Assembly: GCA_030063045.1 (NCBI GenBank)
Contig: JAQSEB010000041.1
Span: 3,837,501-3,901,500 of the forward strand
Direction: 5' to 3'
Length of the DNA: 64,000 bases
From: Pratylenchus scribneri
Lineage: Eukaryota > Nematoda > Chromadorea > Rhabditida > Pratylenchidae
The stretch's first letter is position 1, and each line of letters starts with the position of its first letter. The notes under the pieces were generated by a model. It was not told the origin of the DNA, ran no database searches, and worked only from the letters and a program-made list of their open reading frames with translations. A program made the position numbers and the translations under genes. Shown piece by piece: positions 1-11,169 of this stretch.

Positions 1-203
1 CGGTTTGAAATCAAAATTTCATAGATTAAATCAATCGTGCAGTATCGAATGAGCCTATTAATTATATCTGTAAGGAGTCTATACACTAGTAAGCTGAGAT
101 TTCTAAAATTGTCCAGCTAAAGGCCTTGGCAATCCTGAAATGCCCAATTTTCAAGATTGCCTGCAACAGACAAATTTAAATAAATTTGGATATTTTGATA
201 AAG

Positions 204-308
204 GTTACTGAAACGAAGGGTTGGAAAATGTTATTGAAAGGAGACAACGTGGAATTTGTCAATGAAATTGTGAAAGCCATTATTGCGACTAAGAAAATGA
301 AGAAATAA
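204..308 (+). pseudogene. Orphan last exon of a MATH-BTB paralog
   Basis: This stretch reads as 34 residues plus a stop directly after an 'aaag' acceptor. It closely matches the last exon of the complete MATH-BTB gene at 6185-6283 (both begin VTET.GW and end with a ..VKAII.. helix before a short tail). No exon equivalent to the preceding BTB/BACK exon is visible in bases 1-200. It is therefore either the end of a gene truncated by the window edge through a longer intron, or a duplicated relic. Confidence 0.6.
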
Positions 309-972
309 TATGGCTTTTTGAAGTGAAATTATTCATATAAATTTATTTTAGTAATTTCAAAATATTCTTATACAACAAATAAAACCAAACAAAATCCTAA
401 TTTGAATTGAAAGATCTAATCAAAAAAAGTTTTGCCTATTTTTCATAATTTTTATAAAAAATAAAAAGTACAGCAGCTTCCATATTTCATTTTAATTTGT
501 AAGTGAAAAAATTTCATTCAAGTAGAAAACCCATTTACAAGTAAATTCCATACTTTTAAGCTATATAGCAATTTATTTTAGTGGACACAAATGGTTGTGA
601 ATTTGGGTTAACGGAAAAATGTTCCTTCTGGCAAATATTGTCTAAGACAATTTTGCATTTGGACTCTGGAGCATTCTGGCGTTGACCAATGACCTCAATT
701 TGGATGTGTAATTATAATTATTCATATTCTTCTCCTACCTTAAAATTGGCTTGGCTTTTTATTGACTATTTTTTAAATTAATCTTTTTGGAATTTATATT
801 TATTAATGAGTATTAATTGCAAAATTTAGACAATGGATGGGAGGAAAATTGACTGAGAATTTTTTAATTAAAATTTTTTTTTGTAAATAATTTGTAAAAT
901 TTTAATTAAAAGAATAAAAAACGATTTTTGCAGATTTTTAATTTAAATTCCCAATTAATTTTCCAAATTTCA
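309..972. other. AT-rich intergenic stretch
   Basis: No gene, RNA or clear repeat is visible here. The sequence is poly-A/T-rich spacer between the BTB relic and the TAZ-finger gene. Confidence 0.5.
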
Positions 973-2845
973 ATGGATAATCAAAACGGCATCATTTCAA
1001 ATGGCATAAATGTGGATGCCGTTGATTTGTATGATTATGCATTTGACAATATTGACGAAGAAATACTTGCAGAGGATATCCAAAATATGAAGGTTTTAAA
1101 AATTTTGATGGGACAAAAGATTTTAATTGCCGACAAAAATAATTTATTTTATCGACAAAATCGGATTCTTTTATTGACAAATCAGTTTTTTAAGTATAAT
1201 TTATTAGTACTTAATTCTAGATCCATATACTACTCATTTTATAGAGCTCATAAGACGCATCAAATGGTATATAATTTATCAAAATTTGGAAAAAAATTAA
1301 TGGTTTTAAACCGTCGAAATCAAATTCTCGTTTTTGGTTTATAATTCTTTTAGTTTTGAATCAAACCCCGACAAACTATCTCGATGAGCTCTATAAAATG
1401 GATATAAGATTTATTGAACTATTAATCTATTATCAAGTACAAATGAGTAATTAATTTTTCGTCACAAAAATCCGATTTTGTCAACAAAAAAACGGCACCT
1501 TTTTGTATTTTAATAAATGATTCCAAAGGTTTCCCAAGAGGAGTCGAATGTGCCGCCTTCAAATCAAATGCCAATTTTACCTGAAAAAACAATGCAGGAA
1601 GAAAAAATGGAATTGACTGATCAGAATGATGAAAAAGTATTTTTGAATTTATTAAATAGCAAAATAGTAAAATATTTAAAAAAAAAGATGCAATCAGAAT
1701 GGCAAAAGGAAGAAGCACAAAAGCCATGTAATGAGGCAATAGGAAATGTTTCGTCCTCCTCATCATCGGAAATTGTTGGAAAAGTTGATATTGAGGTCAA
1801 GAAATATCTACAAGAACAAGATGACAAAAAGCGGGAATTATTACAACAACAACTTGTGCTACTTTTACATGCTCACAAATGCAAACAACAAGAAAAGGTT
1901 TCAATTTGATGAGTCAGAGAAAACTAATAAATTTAATAAGGTTTTCAATCACAGTGTTAAAATTTTCGATACTTATCCAGTTTGCGTCCTCTTTTTCGAA
2001 TCAGTTAAGGAAAATTGAATGGTCTCCCATTAGGTTCATCAAGTTTAGGGTTAGGGTTATTTAAGGTTATTTCAATGCTAGGATATCATCGAACGTAACC
2101 CCTGAATGACCCTATCCCTAATCCTGACGAACCAAAAGGGAGATCCATTCACTTTTCCTTAATTGACCCACCAAAAGGGGGACCCAAACTGGATAAGTGC
2201 AAAATCTTCAATATCATTTTAAGAGTAGAAAAATTGCTAATCAAATGATTTATTGACTAGTCAAATTGATAACAATTTAAATTTCCTTCTTATAGTTATT
2301 TATTTTATTAATATATTTTGTAATTTTATAATTTATCAATTTGATTAAATAAAATGTTTTGATTTGCATTTTTCTGCTTTTTAAAATGACATATTGATAT
2401 TGATGATATAGATAGATGTTCTACGATATATATGGCTAAAAATTTTATTATTATTTAAATTATTGCCGATAATATTGGAAATTGGTATATTCTCAGAATT
2501 ACACTAATAATTGCTGGGTTGGATAATTTCGGAAATCTCGGCTTAGGCGTAGTGTTACAAAGTACTAAAATTATTTTTATTACTTAATTTAAAATTTTTG
2601 AATTTTATTTTTGAAATATTTATCAGAAACCCAATTACAATTGCACTGTCCCTTATTGTAATGTTATGAAAAATGTGCTTACCCATTTGGTGCATTGTAA
2701 TGCCGGACGTCAATGCCAATTCATGCATTGTGCATCTTCACGCCAAATTATTACACATTGGAAGAATTGCACCAAAGAAGATTGTCCAGTTTGCTGTCCT
2801 GTCAAGAAATATACCAATCAAACAAATAAAGTACCTGAATGCTAA
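973..2845 (+). CDS. TAZ zinc-finger protein, CBP/p300 TAZ1-like
   Basis: Three exons keep one frame: 973-1092, 1529-1897 and 2627-2845, giving about 235 aa. Exon 1 is acidic. Exon 2 is Glu/Lys-rich with a serine run and ends with the start of the zinc finger (LLLHAHKC). Exon 3 supplies the rest, with the His/Cys ligands [23 protein letters not shown] and CPVCCP in TAZ order. In CBP/p300 the TAZ1 domain binds transactivation domains of transcription factors. This protein is only an isolated TAZ domain; no bromodomain, KIX or acetyltransferase part is present, so it is not a coactivator by itself and could be an adaptor or decoy. Both introns contain foldback-repeat debris. The start and the first intron (436 nt) are the least certain parts. 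Confidence 0.8.
1238..1400. repeat. Degenerate copy of the 6.6-7.0 kb foldback element
   Basis: Within intron 1 of the TAZ gene, a segment with 'gacgcatcaaatggtatata' and the inverted 'ctcgatgagctct' matches the inner arms of the inverted repeat at 6625-7041. The outer arms are missing. It is a decayed copy of the same MITE-like family. Confidence 0.55.
1971..2199. repeat. Inverted-repeat (foldback) element in TAZ intron 2
   Basis: The left arm starts 'cttatccagtttgcgtcc' and the right arm ends 'gacccaaactggataag'. The arms are about 65-70 nt and imperfect. The loop holds telomere-like 'tttagggttagggtta'. No coding capacity is visible, so it looks like a small non-autonomous foldback element. 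Confidence 0.65.
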
Positions 2846-3534
2846 CTAATACAATATTAATCAAAGTTAATTTTTTAAATTGTTTTCTATTTTTTTAAAT
2901 TGTTTTCAATTTTTAATAACAATTTTTTAAAATTTCAATTCCAAAATAATAATGCGAAATAAAATGGCGTTTGAAAAAATGAAAATATTTAGAAAGAGAA
3001 AATCCCTCGTAAAAATGTTCATAAAATTACAGCGCAACTTATACATTTAAAAACATTCTCCAATCGATTCAATTTTTTCAAGGTCTTTCGAATGAATTTT
3101 CACGCCCTCTGTGATTCGAAATTATTAGATAAAAACCAGTTATAAATAAGGAAAGCAACCATTTCCTTCATCTTTTCTCCCAACTCTGTTGCGCAAATAT
3201 CGACTCCATCCTGCCCGACTATGACCAAGACTATTTTTTTATCTAAAATTTCATTGAAAACCATCAACCATTTCTCTTTTCAGAAAAAAAAGTTGGACCA
3301 AGGGAAGAGACAATTACAATTAATGAAAATCCTTATCCTCTACATATGGAATTTATTTTAAAATTTATTTATATATTCTAATTTGTCAATATATTTTATT
3401 TATAAATTGCGCAAATTCTCCCCGACTACCCAATTGTTAAATGCCAAAATATATAAACATTTTAATATGATTTTGTTTAGAGTTTAAATTTAAATTTAAT
3501 AAATAAAATTCCATTCAAAATTCCAGCCACCAAA
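2846..3534. other. Intergenic region upstream of the MATH-BTB gene
   Basis: AT-rich spacer with no convincing gene. A nematode-type start context (ccaccaaaATG) lies at its right end. Confidence 0.4.
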
Positions 3535-6283
3535 ATGAGCATCAATATTAACAAAGGTATGAATTTAAATAAATATATATAGTATTAAATTTATCGAAAT
3601 AGATTTTATAAAACATCGAAAAAGGAATTAAAAATATCGAAAGCTTATAGATATTTCAATGATTTTTTTAACCTCCAGTTGATAGAGTTCATCCAACATC
3701 AAATAAAAACCAAAATATACGTATAAAATATTACTTAATTAATATAATGGTTTTCACAAAATTAAAAGAGATTAAGTCATTTAAAACGATTTTGCTTTTG
3801 CTCAAATTAAAATTAAATTAAAAATAATGCAAAATCATTAGCAAACGATATGTCAGGTAGAGAGATCTATCGATTTGGTTTGGGAAAAAGTTTTGCTGAT
3901 CTAAGGAAAATTGTTATTACCTCTTCGACCTATTTTCAATATTTTTTCTGATAAATTAAATATTCCAAATTTTAAATTTTGGATTAAAATTTATAAAATT
4001 TAGTTAAAGAGGAAGATGGTTTCTACGTGTCTTCCGGAGTCATTACAATGAAAATTGGAAAGTTCAGCGAATTCAAAATAGGTGCTCGCAAAGTTAGCCA
4101 AATAAATTTTATTCGTGGCCTTCCATGGAAAATTTGTGTAAAGAAAAATGAAAAGTTTCTCCAATATTTCCTTCAATGCAATGCCGAAAGTCACGGTAAA
4201 TTAGATTGTTTCAATTTTTTTGATATAAATAAGATGGAAATTGGGCTTGCCATGCAACTGCAATTTTGAAAATGATAGCTCAAAAGGAAGGAAAGGCAGA
4301 CAACGTTCGTGGAATCAAGCATACCTTTCATGCAAAAGATAATATTTGGGGTTTTGCCGAATTTGTATCAAGTGAAGTAAGTGTATTTGATTTTAAGAGG
4401 GCTCTGAAATTGTTTTCAAATTAATGTAACAAACAAACTAAGAGCTTACAATTCTTCTGGCAAATTTAATTGGCCATTTACCCTGAATGTTTTATTCCAA
4501 AATAGAAGTGGGCGGGGAAAAATTCATTATCAACAGAAATCGAAAAAAATTACTTGAAATTTTAACATTTTTAATAATTTTTTACTTTAAATTTGGATTT
4601 GGTTGGATTAAAAATTCTAAACAAGACATAAGACCTTCTAAGAGGATTACCATTTTACAAAAAATCAAAAAATATTCACAGATTAAAATTTCCGAATTCT
4701 AGTACAGTAATAGAACCCTTCAGATTCCCAGCCCCTTTCCAGATGAAAAATTATCGGGTCAGATCGAGTACTGCCCTGAGGAAAGAATTTTTGATAAGTT
4801 AAACTTATCACTCCTTTCCATATTTTGTTGACTAAAATGCGATTGTAAGCTTTAATAGAACATTCTTTTCTATTAATGAATGGATACATGATCCTGATTC
4901 AAATATACATTTGACTTTTTTCCCTTCATTAACAGGCCTTGATGAATCCGGAAAACGGCTGGTATGACGAAGCGACCGATTCAATCATTTTGAGCACCGA
5001 GATTAATGCTGGTCTTCCACATGGCATAGAGTAAGTAAAAAGGGATTGGGTTATTGTATTGGAAATTTGACTCAATAAATTTAGAACGCAATGCCGAATG
5101 TCGGAAGACTTGTGTTTATTCGAGAATAGGGAGCAATATTCAGATTGCATATTGGTCTCATCCGATGGAGTCAAATTTAATGTCAGTCCACTATTAACGT
5201 AATTTAATACAAAATTTATATTTTCAGGCATACAAAGGCATTTTGGCATGCCGTTCTCCGGTTTTTGCGGCAATGTTCCAAACTAATATGGTGGAATTAC
5301 AAAATGGAATCGTCCAAATTGAGGACATCAAATCGGATGTGCTGGAGCAAATGCTTCTTTACATGTTCGATTTATTATTTATTTTATACTCATTGAGCTT
5401 TGGAAATAATACATATAATTAATAAGAGAAAGTTGTCATAAAAATTTATATTTCTGAGGTGGATTTACTATACTAATATTATAGGGAAAGATGCCAAAAA
5501 CAAAAATACAACAAATCCAAATTCCTAAATTTAAATTTGCAAGTTTCATTTTTTAGCAAATTTTTATTTTATAATTTTTACCAAAAAATATGTGAAAATA
5601 TATAAAATTTAGGTCATAAAACATTCTAAAAAATATCGAAAAAACATTTTTGTACATTCAAATTGGAAATATATAAAGGAAAAAAATATCTTTACAGTTA
5701 TATTAACCTACTGCTTTAAATATTTTAAATTTTACATTATAATATAATGCTTAATATTAATAAAAATGAATAAAAATTATATAATGAATATTGTAGCTGG
5801 TTTAGAGTTCACCTTTTAATAAAAAAAAATAAGTTATCTTTTTCAATAAAATTTTTTAATGTTTTTTCAGATACAGTGGGCCAAATTTTTCAATGAAGAA
5901 TATGGCTGAGGAATTGTTGATTGCATCCGAAAAATATCAACTAATCCGATTGAAAGTAATGACCCATTTTTATAATTTGATATTTAATAAATATTACATT
6001 TAGATGCTCTGTGAACACGAATTGGCTCATTGTTTGAATAATGAGAATGCATGCGCATTGTTAGTTTTGGCCAGCCAATATTCCGCAAAACATCTCAAGG
6101 AAAAGACAATTGAATACATTCAAAAGCATGCAAATGAGGTGGAATAAATTTTTGATAAATAATATTTTTGTATTTATTTATAAGGTTACTGAAACGGAAG
6201 GTTGGCAAATTTTGCTCAAAGGGGACTATGAGGAATTTGTCCATCAAATTGTGAAAGCCATTATTGGAGGAGGAAATGAATAA
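3535..6283 (+). CDS. MATH-BTB domain protein
   Basis: Nine exons keep one frame: 3535-3556, 4004-4195, 4234-4376, 4936-5030, 5085-5181, 5228-5364, 5871-5955, 6004-6138 and 6185-6283 (about 334 aa). The N-terminal half is a MATH domain (KIGKFSEFK.., RGLPWKI.V, YFLQCNAES, then DGNWACHATAILK). The second half is a BTB/POZ domain (YSDCILVSSDGVKFNAYKGILACRS.VFAAMF..) followed by a BACK-like helical tail. Proteins of this family act as substrate adaptors for CUL3 ubiquitin ligases: MATH binds the substrate and BTB binds the cullin. The family is greatly expanded in nematodes. Intron 6 (about 505 nt) is long compared with the others. A relic of a second copy lies at 204-308. Confidence 0.9.
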
Positions 6284-6624
6284 ATGAGAAAAAATTAATC
6301 TTTTAGTTTTTTTAAATGCCCAAGGGGCAAATCAAACCAAATTAAAATGTTAAAACCTTATTCTTAATTGGTTAAAAAGTTGGCATTTTTATGATAAATA
6401 TCTTCATTGTTATTAATTAATTAATTTTCATTTCTTTGAAAATAAATTTGAAAATATTTTAAATTAATCTAAAAAAATTTTCTCAATTTAATTATTTTAA
6501 AATAATTTTATAAATTTTTAAAATAATTTTCCTCGAACATAAACAAATATTAATCATTATTTTAGCGAATTTATATTAAATTAAAAAAGAATGCATCAGA
6601 AAAATAATTTAGATATTTTTTTAC

Positions 6625-7041
6625 GTACGAGGTCGAGTCCTGAATAGACAAAGGGCAATGCAAATGTGGGCGTCTCCTGAATAGTGCAAATGTGGGCGTT
6701 TTCGACTTCTAATAAATCAGGAACCGGTTTTAGACCCTACAAACCATATACCATTTTGTAGATCTCATCAAAACGCATCGAATTGTATATAATTTGTCAT
6801 GGTTTGGTCAAAATATATTGGTATTAAACCATTTTTCCAGTCTTTTGTTTTAAACTTTTTAATATTAGCTAAAACCATGACAAATTATATACCATTCGAT
6901 GCGCCTCGATGAGATCTACAAAATCATATAAGATTTGTAGGGTCTAAAACCGGTTCCTGATTTAATAGAAGTCGAAAACGCCCACATTTGCACTATTCAG
7001 GAGACGCCCACATTTGCACTGTTCAGGAGTCGACCTAGTAC
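6625..7041. repeat. Large foldback (MITE-like) element with ~190-nt arms
   Basis: The two ends are long, nearly perfect inverted repeats: the left arm reads 'ggtcgagtcctgaatag...', and the right arm ends '...gttcaggagtcgacc'. Each arm contains 'gcaaatgtgggcgtctcctgaatag' repeated about 33 nt apart. The loop is around 6820-6865. No ORF is present. Related fragments occur at about 1238-1400 and 58280-58320, so it is a dispersed family. Confidence 0.8.
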
Positions 7042-7123
7042 CATTTTTTAATAAAACGAAAGTCATGTACTTTTATTAATAGAAAATGAACAAAATTTTT
7101 AAATGGACATCTTTATTTTAAAT

Positions 7124-7441
7124 TCATTTTATGCATTCCTTAAATTCCAATCTTCTCCTGCATCGGAGAATTCCATTCATTTCAATTATTTTCAAATCTT
7201 TCTCCTGTTTTTCCAAAGGTGGATATTCATTTTGTGCTATTTGAATCAAATATCGATTTGCAATTTTTAATTCTTTGGCTGTTAATTCCCCCTTTTCTGA
7301 TTTTTCTTGGATCTGTTTAATCTCAGATTCTTTTGCTTCATAATTTTTGATAAATCTTTTCTCTATATAAAAGTTGTCCAGAAAGAGGTATGGGGGTTTT
7401 TGGGGAATAAAAGTTTTTTTATGGGACAAAAAAAGTTTCAT
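7124..7441 (-). CDS. Small charged ORF, unrecognised
   Basis: An ORF of 105 codons from the first ATG. The sequence is Lys/Glu-rich with a likely helical/coiled region (KESEIKQIQEKSEKGELTAKELKIANRYL). No family is recognised. It sits just downstream of the decayed receptor pseudogene and may be a 3' fragment of something else. Low confidence that it is expressed. Confidence 0.25.
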   Translation of the reverse strand: MKLFLSHKKTFIPQKPPYLFLDNFYIEKRFIKNYEAKESEIKQIQEKSEKGELTAKELKIANRYLIQIAQNEYPPLEKQEKDLKIIEMNGILRCRRRLEFKECIK

Positions 7442-7462
7442 ACAAAATAATTTTTTCAAGCA

Positions 7463-9185
7463 TTCATGGAGCTATTGAGGATGTCGGTAGCATTCCATCA
7501 TTCAAATTTGGCATAATTATAATATTTTAACATTTTGATTATTGTTGACATTACCATTCTTCCATCTGCAAAAGATTGAACGCAAAAATTTCTTAATAAT
7601 TCGCCGAAAGTCTGCCAACAAAACAATCAGACATAATTCACCGGCACAATAGATGAATGGCCCCAAGGCTGATTGTACAATTTGCTTATAAATGCGCAAC
7701 ATAAGGTTTTGGTCCATCAGATATGTCAATGCAACGGATTGGGCCGAAAATTGGATCAGTTGTGGCACCAAACCACTCAAACAGACAATGATTATTTTGT
7801 TGAAATTCTTTTAGTCCCCTCAGATTGCAACAATTATTGGAAGAACCTATTTTGTCAAATTTTTATTATATTAAAAGTTGAAATTATTTTTCGATTTGTA
7901 TTCACTAAGGTTTATTTCTTTCCGGAAAATGTTCGCCAAGTTTTATTTCTTTTCAGAAAATGTTCGCCAAGTTTTATTTCTTTCCGGAAAATGTTCGCCA
8001 AGTTTTATTTTTTCCGGAAAATGTTCGCCAAGTTTTATTTCTTTCCAGAAAATGTTCGCCAAGTTTTATTTTTTCCGGAAAATGTTCGCCAAGTTTTATT
8101 CTTTCCGGAAAATGTTCGCCAAGTTTTATTTTTTCCGGAAAATGTTCGCCAAGTTTTATTCTTTCCGGAAAATGTTCGCCAAGTTTTATTTATTTTCAGA
8201 AAATGTTCGCCAAGTTTTATTTTTTCCGGAAAATGTTCGCCAAGTTTTATTTCTTTCCAGAAAATGTTCGCCAAGTTTTATTTTTTCCGGAAAATGTTCG
8301 CCAAGTTTTATTCTTTCCGGAAAATGTTCGCCAAGTTTTATTTTTTCCGGAAAATGTTCGCCAAGTTTTATTCTTTCCGGAAAATGTTCGCCAAGTTTTA
8401 TTCTTTCCGGAAAATGTTCGCCTAGTTTTATTTTTTTCGGAAAATGTTCGCCAATTTTATTTCTTTCCGGAAAATGTTCGCCAAGTTTTAATATTTCTTT
8501 CCGGAAAGTTCGCCAAGTTTTATTATTTCTTTCCGGAAAATGTTCGCCAAGTTTTATTTCTTTCTGCAAAATGTTCGCCAAGTTTTATTTCTTTCAGAAA
8601 ATATTCGCCAAGTTTTGTTTCTTTCCGGAAATTGTTCGTGTTTTTTTTCAAAATAAGATTGAAAGGTCTTTTCTCTTTAATAACAAAAAATTAATTTGTA
8701 TTTTTAAAATATGTATTTTAATTTTTCACTACTAAAATTTAAAAGAATTTTACGATTATGGAACTGATCCATAATTGTAATTTACTTTGATAATGCTGAT
8801 GAGATTTCTAAATAAGGGCCTAATATTAAGTTTAAATTTTTCATATTGATATAAAATTTATTATTTTCCAGCCATTTCTGTATATGCATTCCTGTCGCAA
8901 TTAATATAGCCAGAACCAAATCAAAATGAACTGGGCAACAATTTACCTGTGACTTGTATTATAAAAGTAATTAACCATTGTTAGCTTTTCCTAAGCAATT
9001 TCACGGAATTTGTCCTATTTTTAATATAAATGATATCATAAAAAATGACAGTTAATCGGCAATTTGACTTTTCTATCTCTTTGACCGTAACATAAGCCTT
9101 TTACTTACTTTTTATTAATCCAACCATTGTAATGGAATGGCCTCATGATGCAATGCATCCGGTTAAAGGCAAGAGCCATTTCTTA
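7463..9185 (-). pseudogene. Serpentine chemoreceptor pseudogene (fifth array relative)
   Basis: Three pieces match exons of the intact receptors at 15.7-51 kb. Exon 4 (7463 to about 7840) has the TM6-TM7 region ending in LCLIVLLADFRRIIKKFLRS, but a stop in its 5' part and a one-base deletion near its 3' end. Exon 3 (about 8870-8950) is short and has lost a base. The exon 2 remnant (9109 to about 9185) keeps only the end (LAFNRMHCIM.PFHYNGWI.KK, with W changed to R after IM). Exon 1 and the 5' part of exon 2 are missing. It is dead but preserves the exon order and the intron minisatellite. Confidence 0.85.
7911..8637. repeat. 30-bp minisatellite, ~24 copies
   Basis: The consensus is a 30-nt unit built on 'ttccggaaaatgttcgccaa' followed by 'gttttattt' with one or two variable bases. 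It is repeated about 24 times with small length slips. The TTCCGGAA core is palindromic. The period is a multiple of 3 and lacks stops, which makes long false ORFs in several frames. It lies between pseudogene exons 3 and 4, the same intron that holds the minisatellite of receptor A. Confidence 0.95.
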
Positions 9186-9682
9186 TGATAAACTCTTGCA
9201 ATTAAAATGAGCTAATATTGTACTTATTTTATTATTAAATAAGTGCAAATAACAATAAATATTTCAGATTGTACATAGAGTAAAAAATTGTAATAAAAAA
9301 TATAGTGAGTTCATATTTTATTTTTCATGATAGAATAAAATATTGCAAAAAGTTAATATTGTAAGTGCAAAGAACCATAAATTATAAATAAAAGATGAAA
9401 ATTGTACTTTTTCCAATAAAAAAATATATTGAGTTTTTTTATAATGTTCGAATGGAAGATAATATTCTAAGTGCGAATGGCAATAAAAATAGTAGATTAT
9501 TGATAAAAAAAAAAGTGGGAATAATATTTTCTTCATGTAGATTCCCATTTATAAAAGTTAGCGCTTTTGGAATTTATTTTCATTATAATTTATTACTAAA
9601 GGATTTTGGATATTTTATTTTTCTTTTCACTTATAAATTTTAAATTCCTTTTAATAAATTCAAAAATAAATTTCTTATTCAA
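9186..9682. other. Intergenic spacer
   Basis: AT-rich. Overlapping open frames occur on both strands, but none has recognisable domains or splice context. Confidence 0.4.
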
Positions 9683-10990
9683 ATGAAATTTTTTATTCTT
9701 TTTCTGCTCTTAATATTTGCAATCGGCATTAATTCCAAAGAAGAATGCGATGTAAAATTATTAAAATATAATAAATAAATATATTTTTAAATATTTTCAG
9801 AAACTTAAAAATTTTGACAAATCATGTGTTTGGTTTAGCAAACATTATTATAATTGGTGGGTCTATGATACACAAGAAGGTTAATAAATTTGAATTTTAT
9901 ATTATTAAATTTAAAATTAATACAATTAGATGTCAGCTGTTCCGTGCATTCTTCGGTGGCATTGCTTGAAGCAACATATGCCATTCATGATCAAGAATTA
10001 TATGCTGCCAGTATCCAAAGTGTAATTGACTGCTATTGGACGGGAGCGGAACAAACGCCTAGATAAATTTATGAGTTATATAATAATAATAAAAAAAATC
10101 TAAAATTTTTAAATCAGATCGATTTTGGCATCATATAATCCACGTCCACCGGCTGTTCAAAATATTGGATTAATTTTTGACAAAAACAAATATGCTCCTT
10201 ATACAGGAATAAGAAGAGAATGCCAAAGGATGGATGAATGGGAGCTCCGTAAATTTGAATTTTGCTCATACATTTGGGTTGTTGGGGAAGGAAAAAAAAT
10301 TATTATTTTTATGCTTAAATTAATATTTTAAAATTATAAATTAATTATATATTTTTAAATATATTTTTTATTTTTGTCAGAGAGACTTGGAATGGCTAAA
10401 ATGTCAAATTCAAAGAGGCCCATATCAAGCAGGTAATTTTATTTCCTTTTACTCTCAAAGTACTAAATTAGAGGATTTAACAAGTTTTAAACATTCTTGA
10501 GCGATTATTTTAATATGACCAATTTCTATAATTTATAATAACATGCAAAAGACCTAATTAGGGTTCGGATTTTAACTTTAACTGAAAATATTTTGTTAAT
10601 TTTAAAGCTAACAAGACTTCTCTTCCTCTTCACTAAAAAATATCCGCGCTCAACTTAAAATTATTCTAATAAAAATAATTTGATATTTATCTCAAATGCT
10701 AAAAATTGTTTTGTTTTTAAGTTATTCGTGTGACAAGAAATTTTCGCAATTTTGTGCATGAAGGCCCTTTGATGGAAAATGCGATATACAAAACATTCGA
10801 TGATGAATCCGAATACATAGGAACTCATGGCGTGATCATTGTTGGGTTAGCGGAAATTTCGGATGGCACCCTTTTCTTCGTGAGAAATACTTGGAAAATT
10901 CCTGATGAATCTGAACGAATATGGGGCTTTAAAAACCACTGCGCAATTTTGTTTCGCAATGATGAGGACTTGAAGAAAATGGATTTCTGA
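9683..10990 (+). CDS. Secreted papain-family (C1A) cysteine protease-like protein
   Basis: Six exons keep one frame (9683-9751, 9801-9879, 9930-10062, 10118-10277, 10381-10432 and 10722-10990), about 253 aa. It starts with a signal peptide (MKFFILFLLLIFAIG). It carries a papain-like active-site block: the catalytic Cys is kept in VSCSVHSSVALLEA, but the usual Trp after it is replaced by Ser. The catalytic His is in GTHGVIIVGL and the Asn in FVRNTWK. No propeptide is visible, so it is short for a cathepsin L or B. The intron between exons 3 and 4 starts with AT instead of GT (ag|ataaat). If that donor is not used, translation stops two bases into the intron. It may be a recent pseudogene or an inactive secreted homolog. 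Confidence 0.7.
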
Positions 10991-11169
10991 GACAACATTT
11001 ATACAACAAGTGTGATAGAACAAGAAACCGAACCAATACAACACAATGATGAATTATAAATGGAAATTATAAAAATATTAATTAAATATAATAGTGTTTT
11101 TTTTTCTGTCACATAAGATTATTATTTTTATTTAATTGTTTAATAGTAGAATAGTAAAGATTATAAATG

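Noticed and set aside
7911..8637. CRISPR-like array
   Set aside because: The units are contiguous with no unique spacers, and the DNA is eukaryotic; it is a minisatellite.
7673..8735. Long plus- and minus-strand ORFs (up to 285 codons) of repeated FFPENVRQVL-like units
   Set aside because: They are translations of the 30-bp minisatellite, whose period is a multiple of 3; several frames are open at once.
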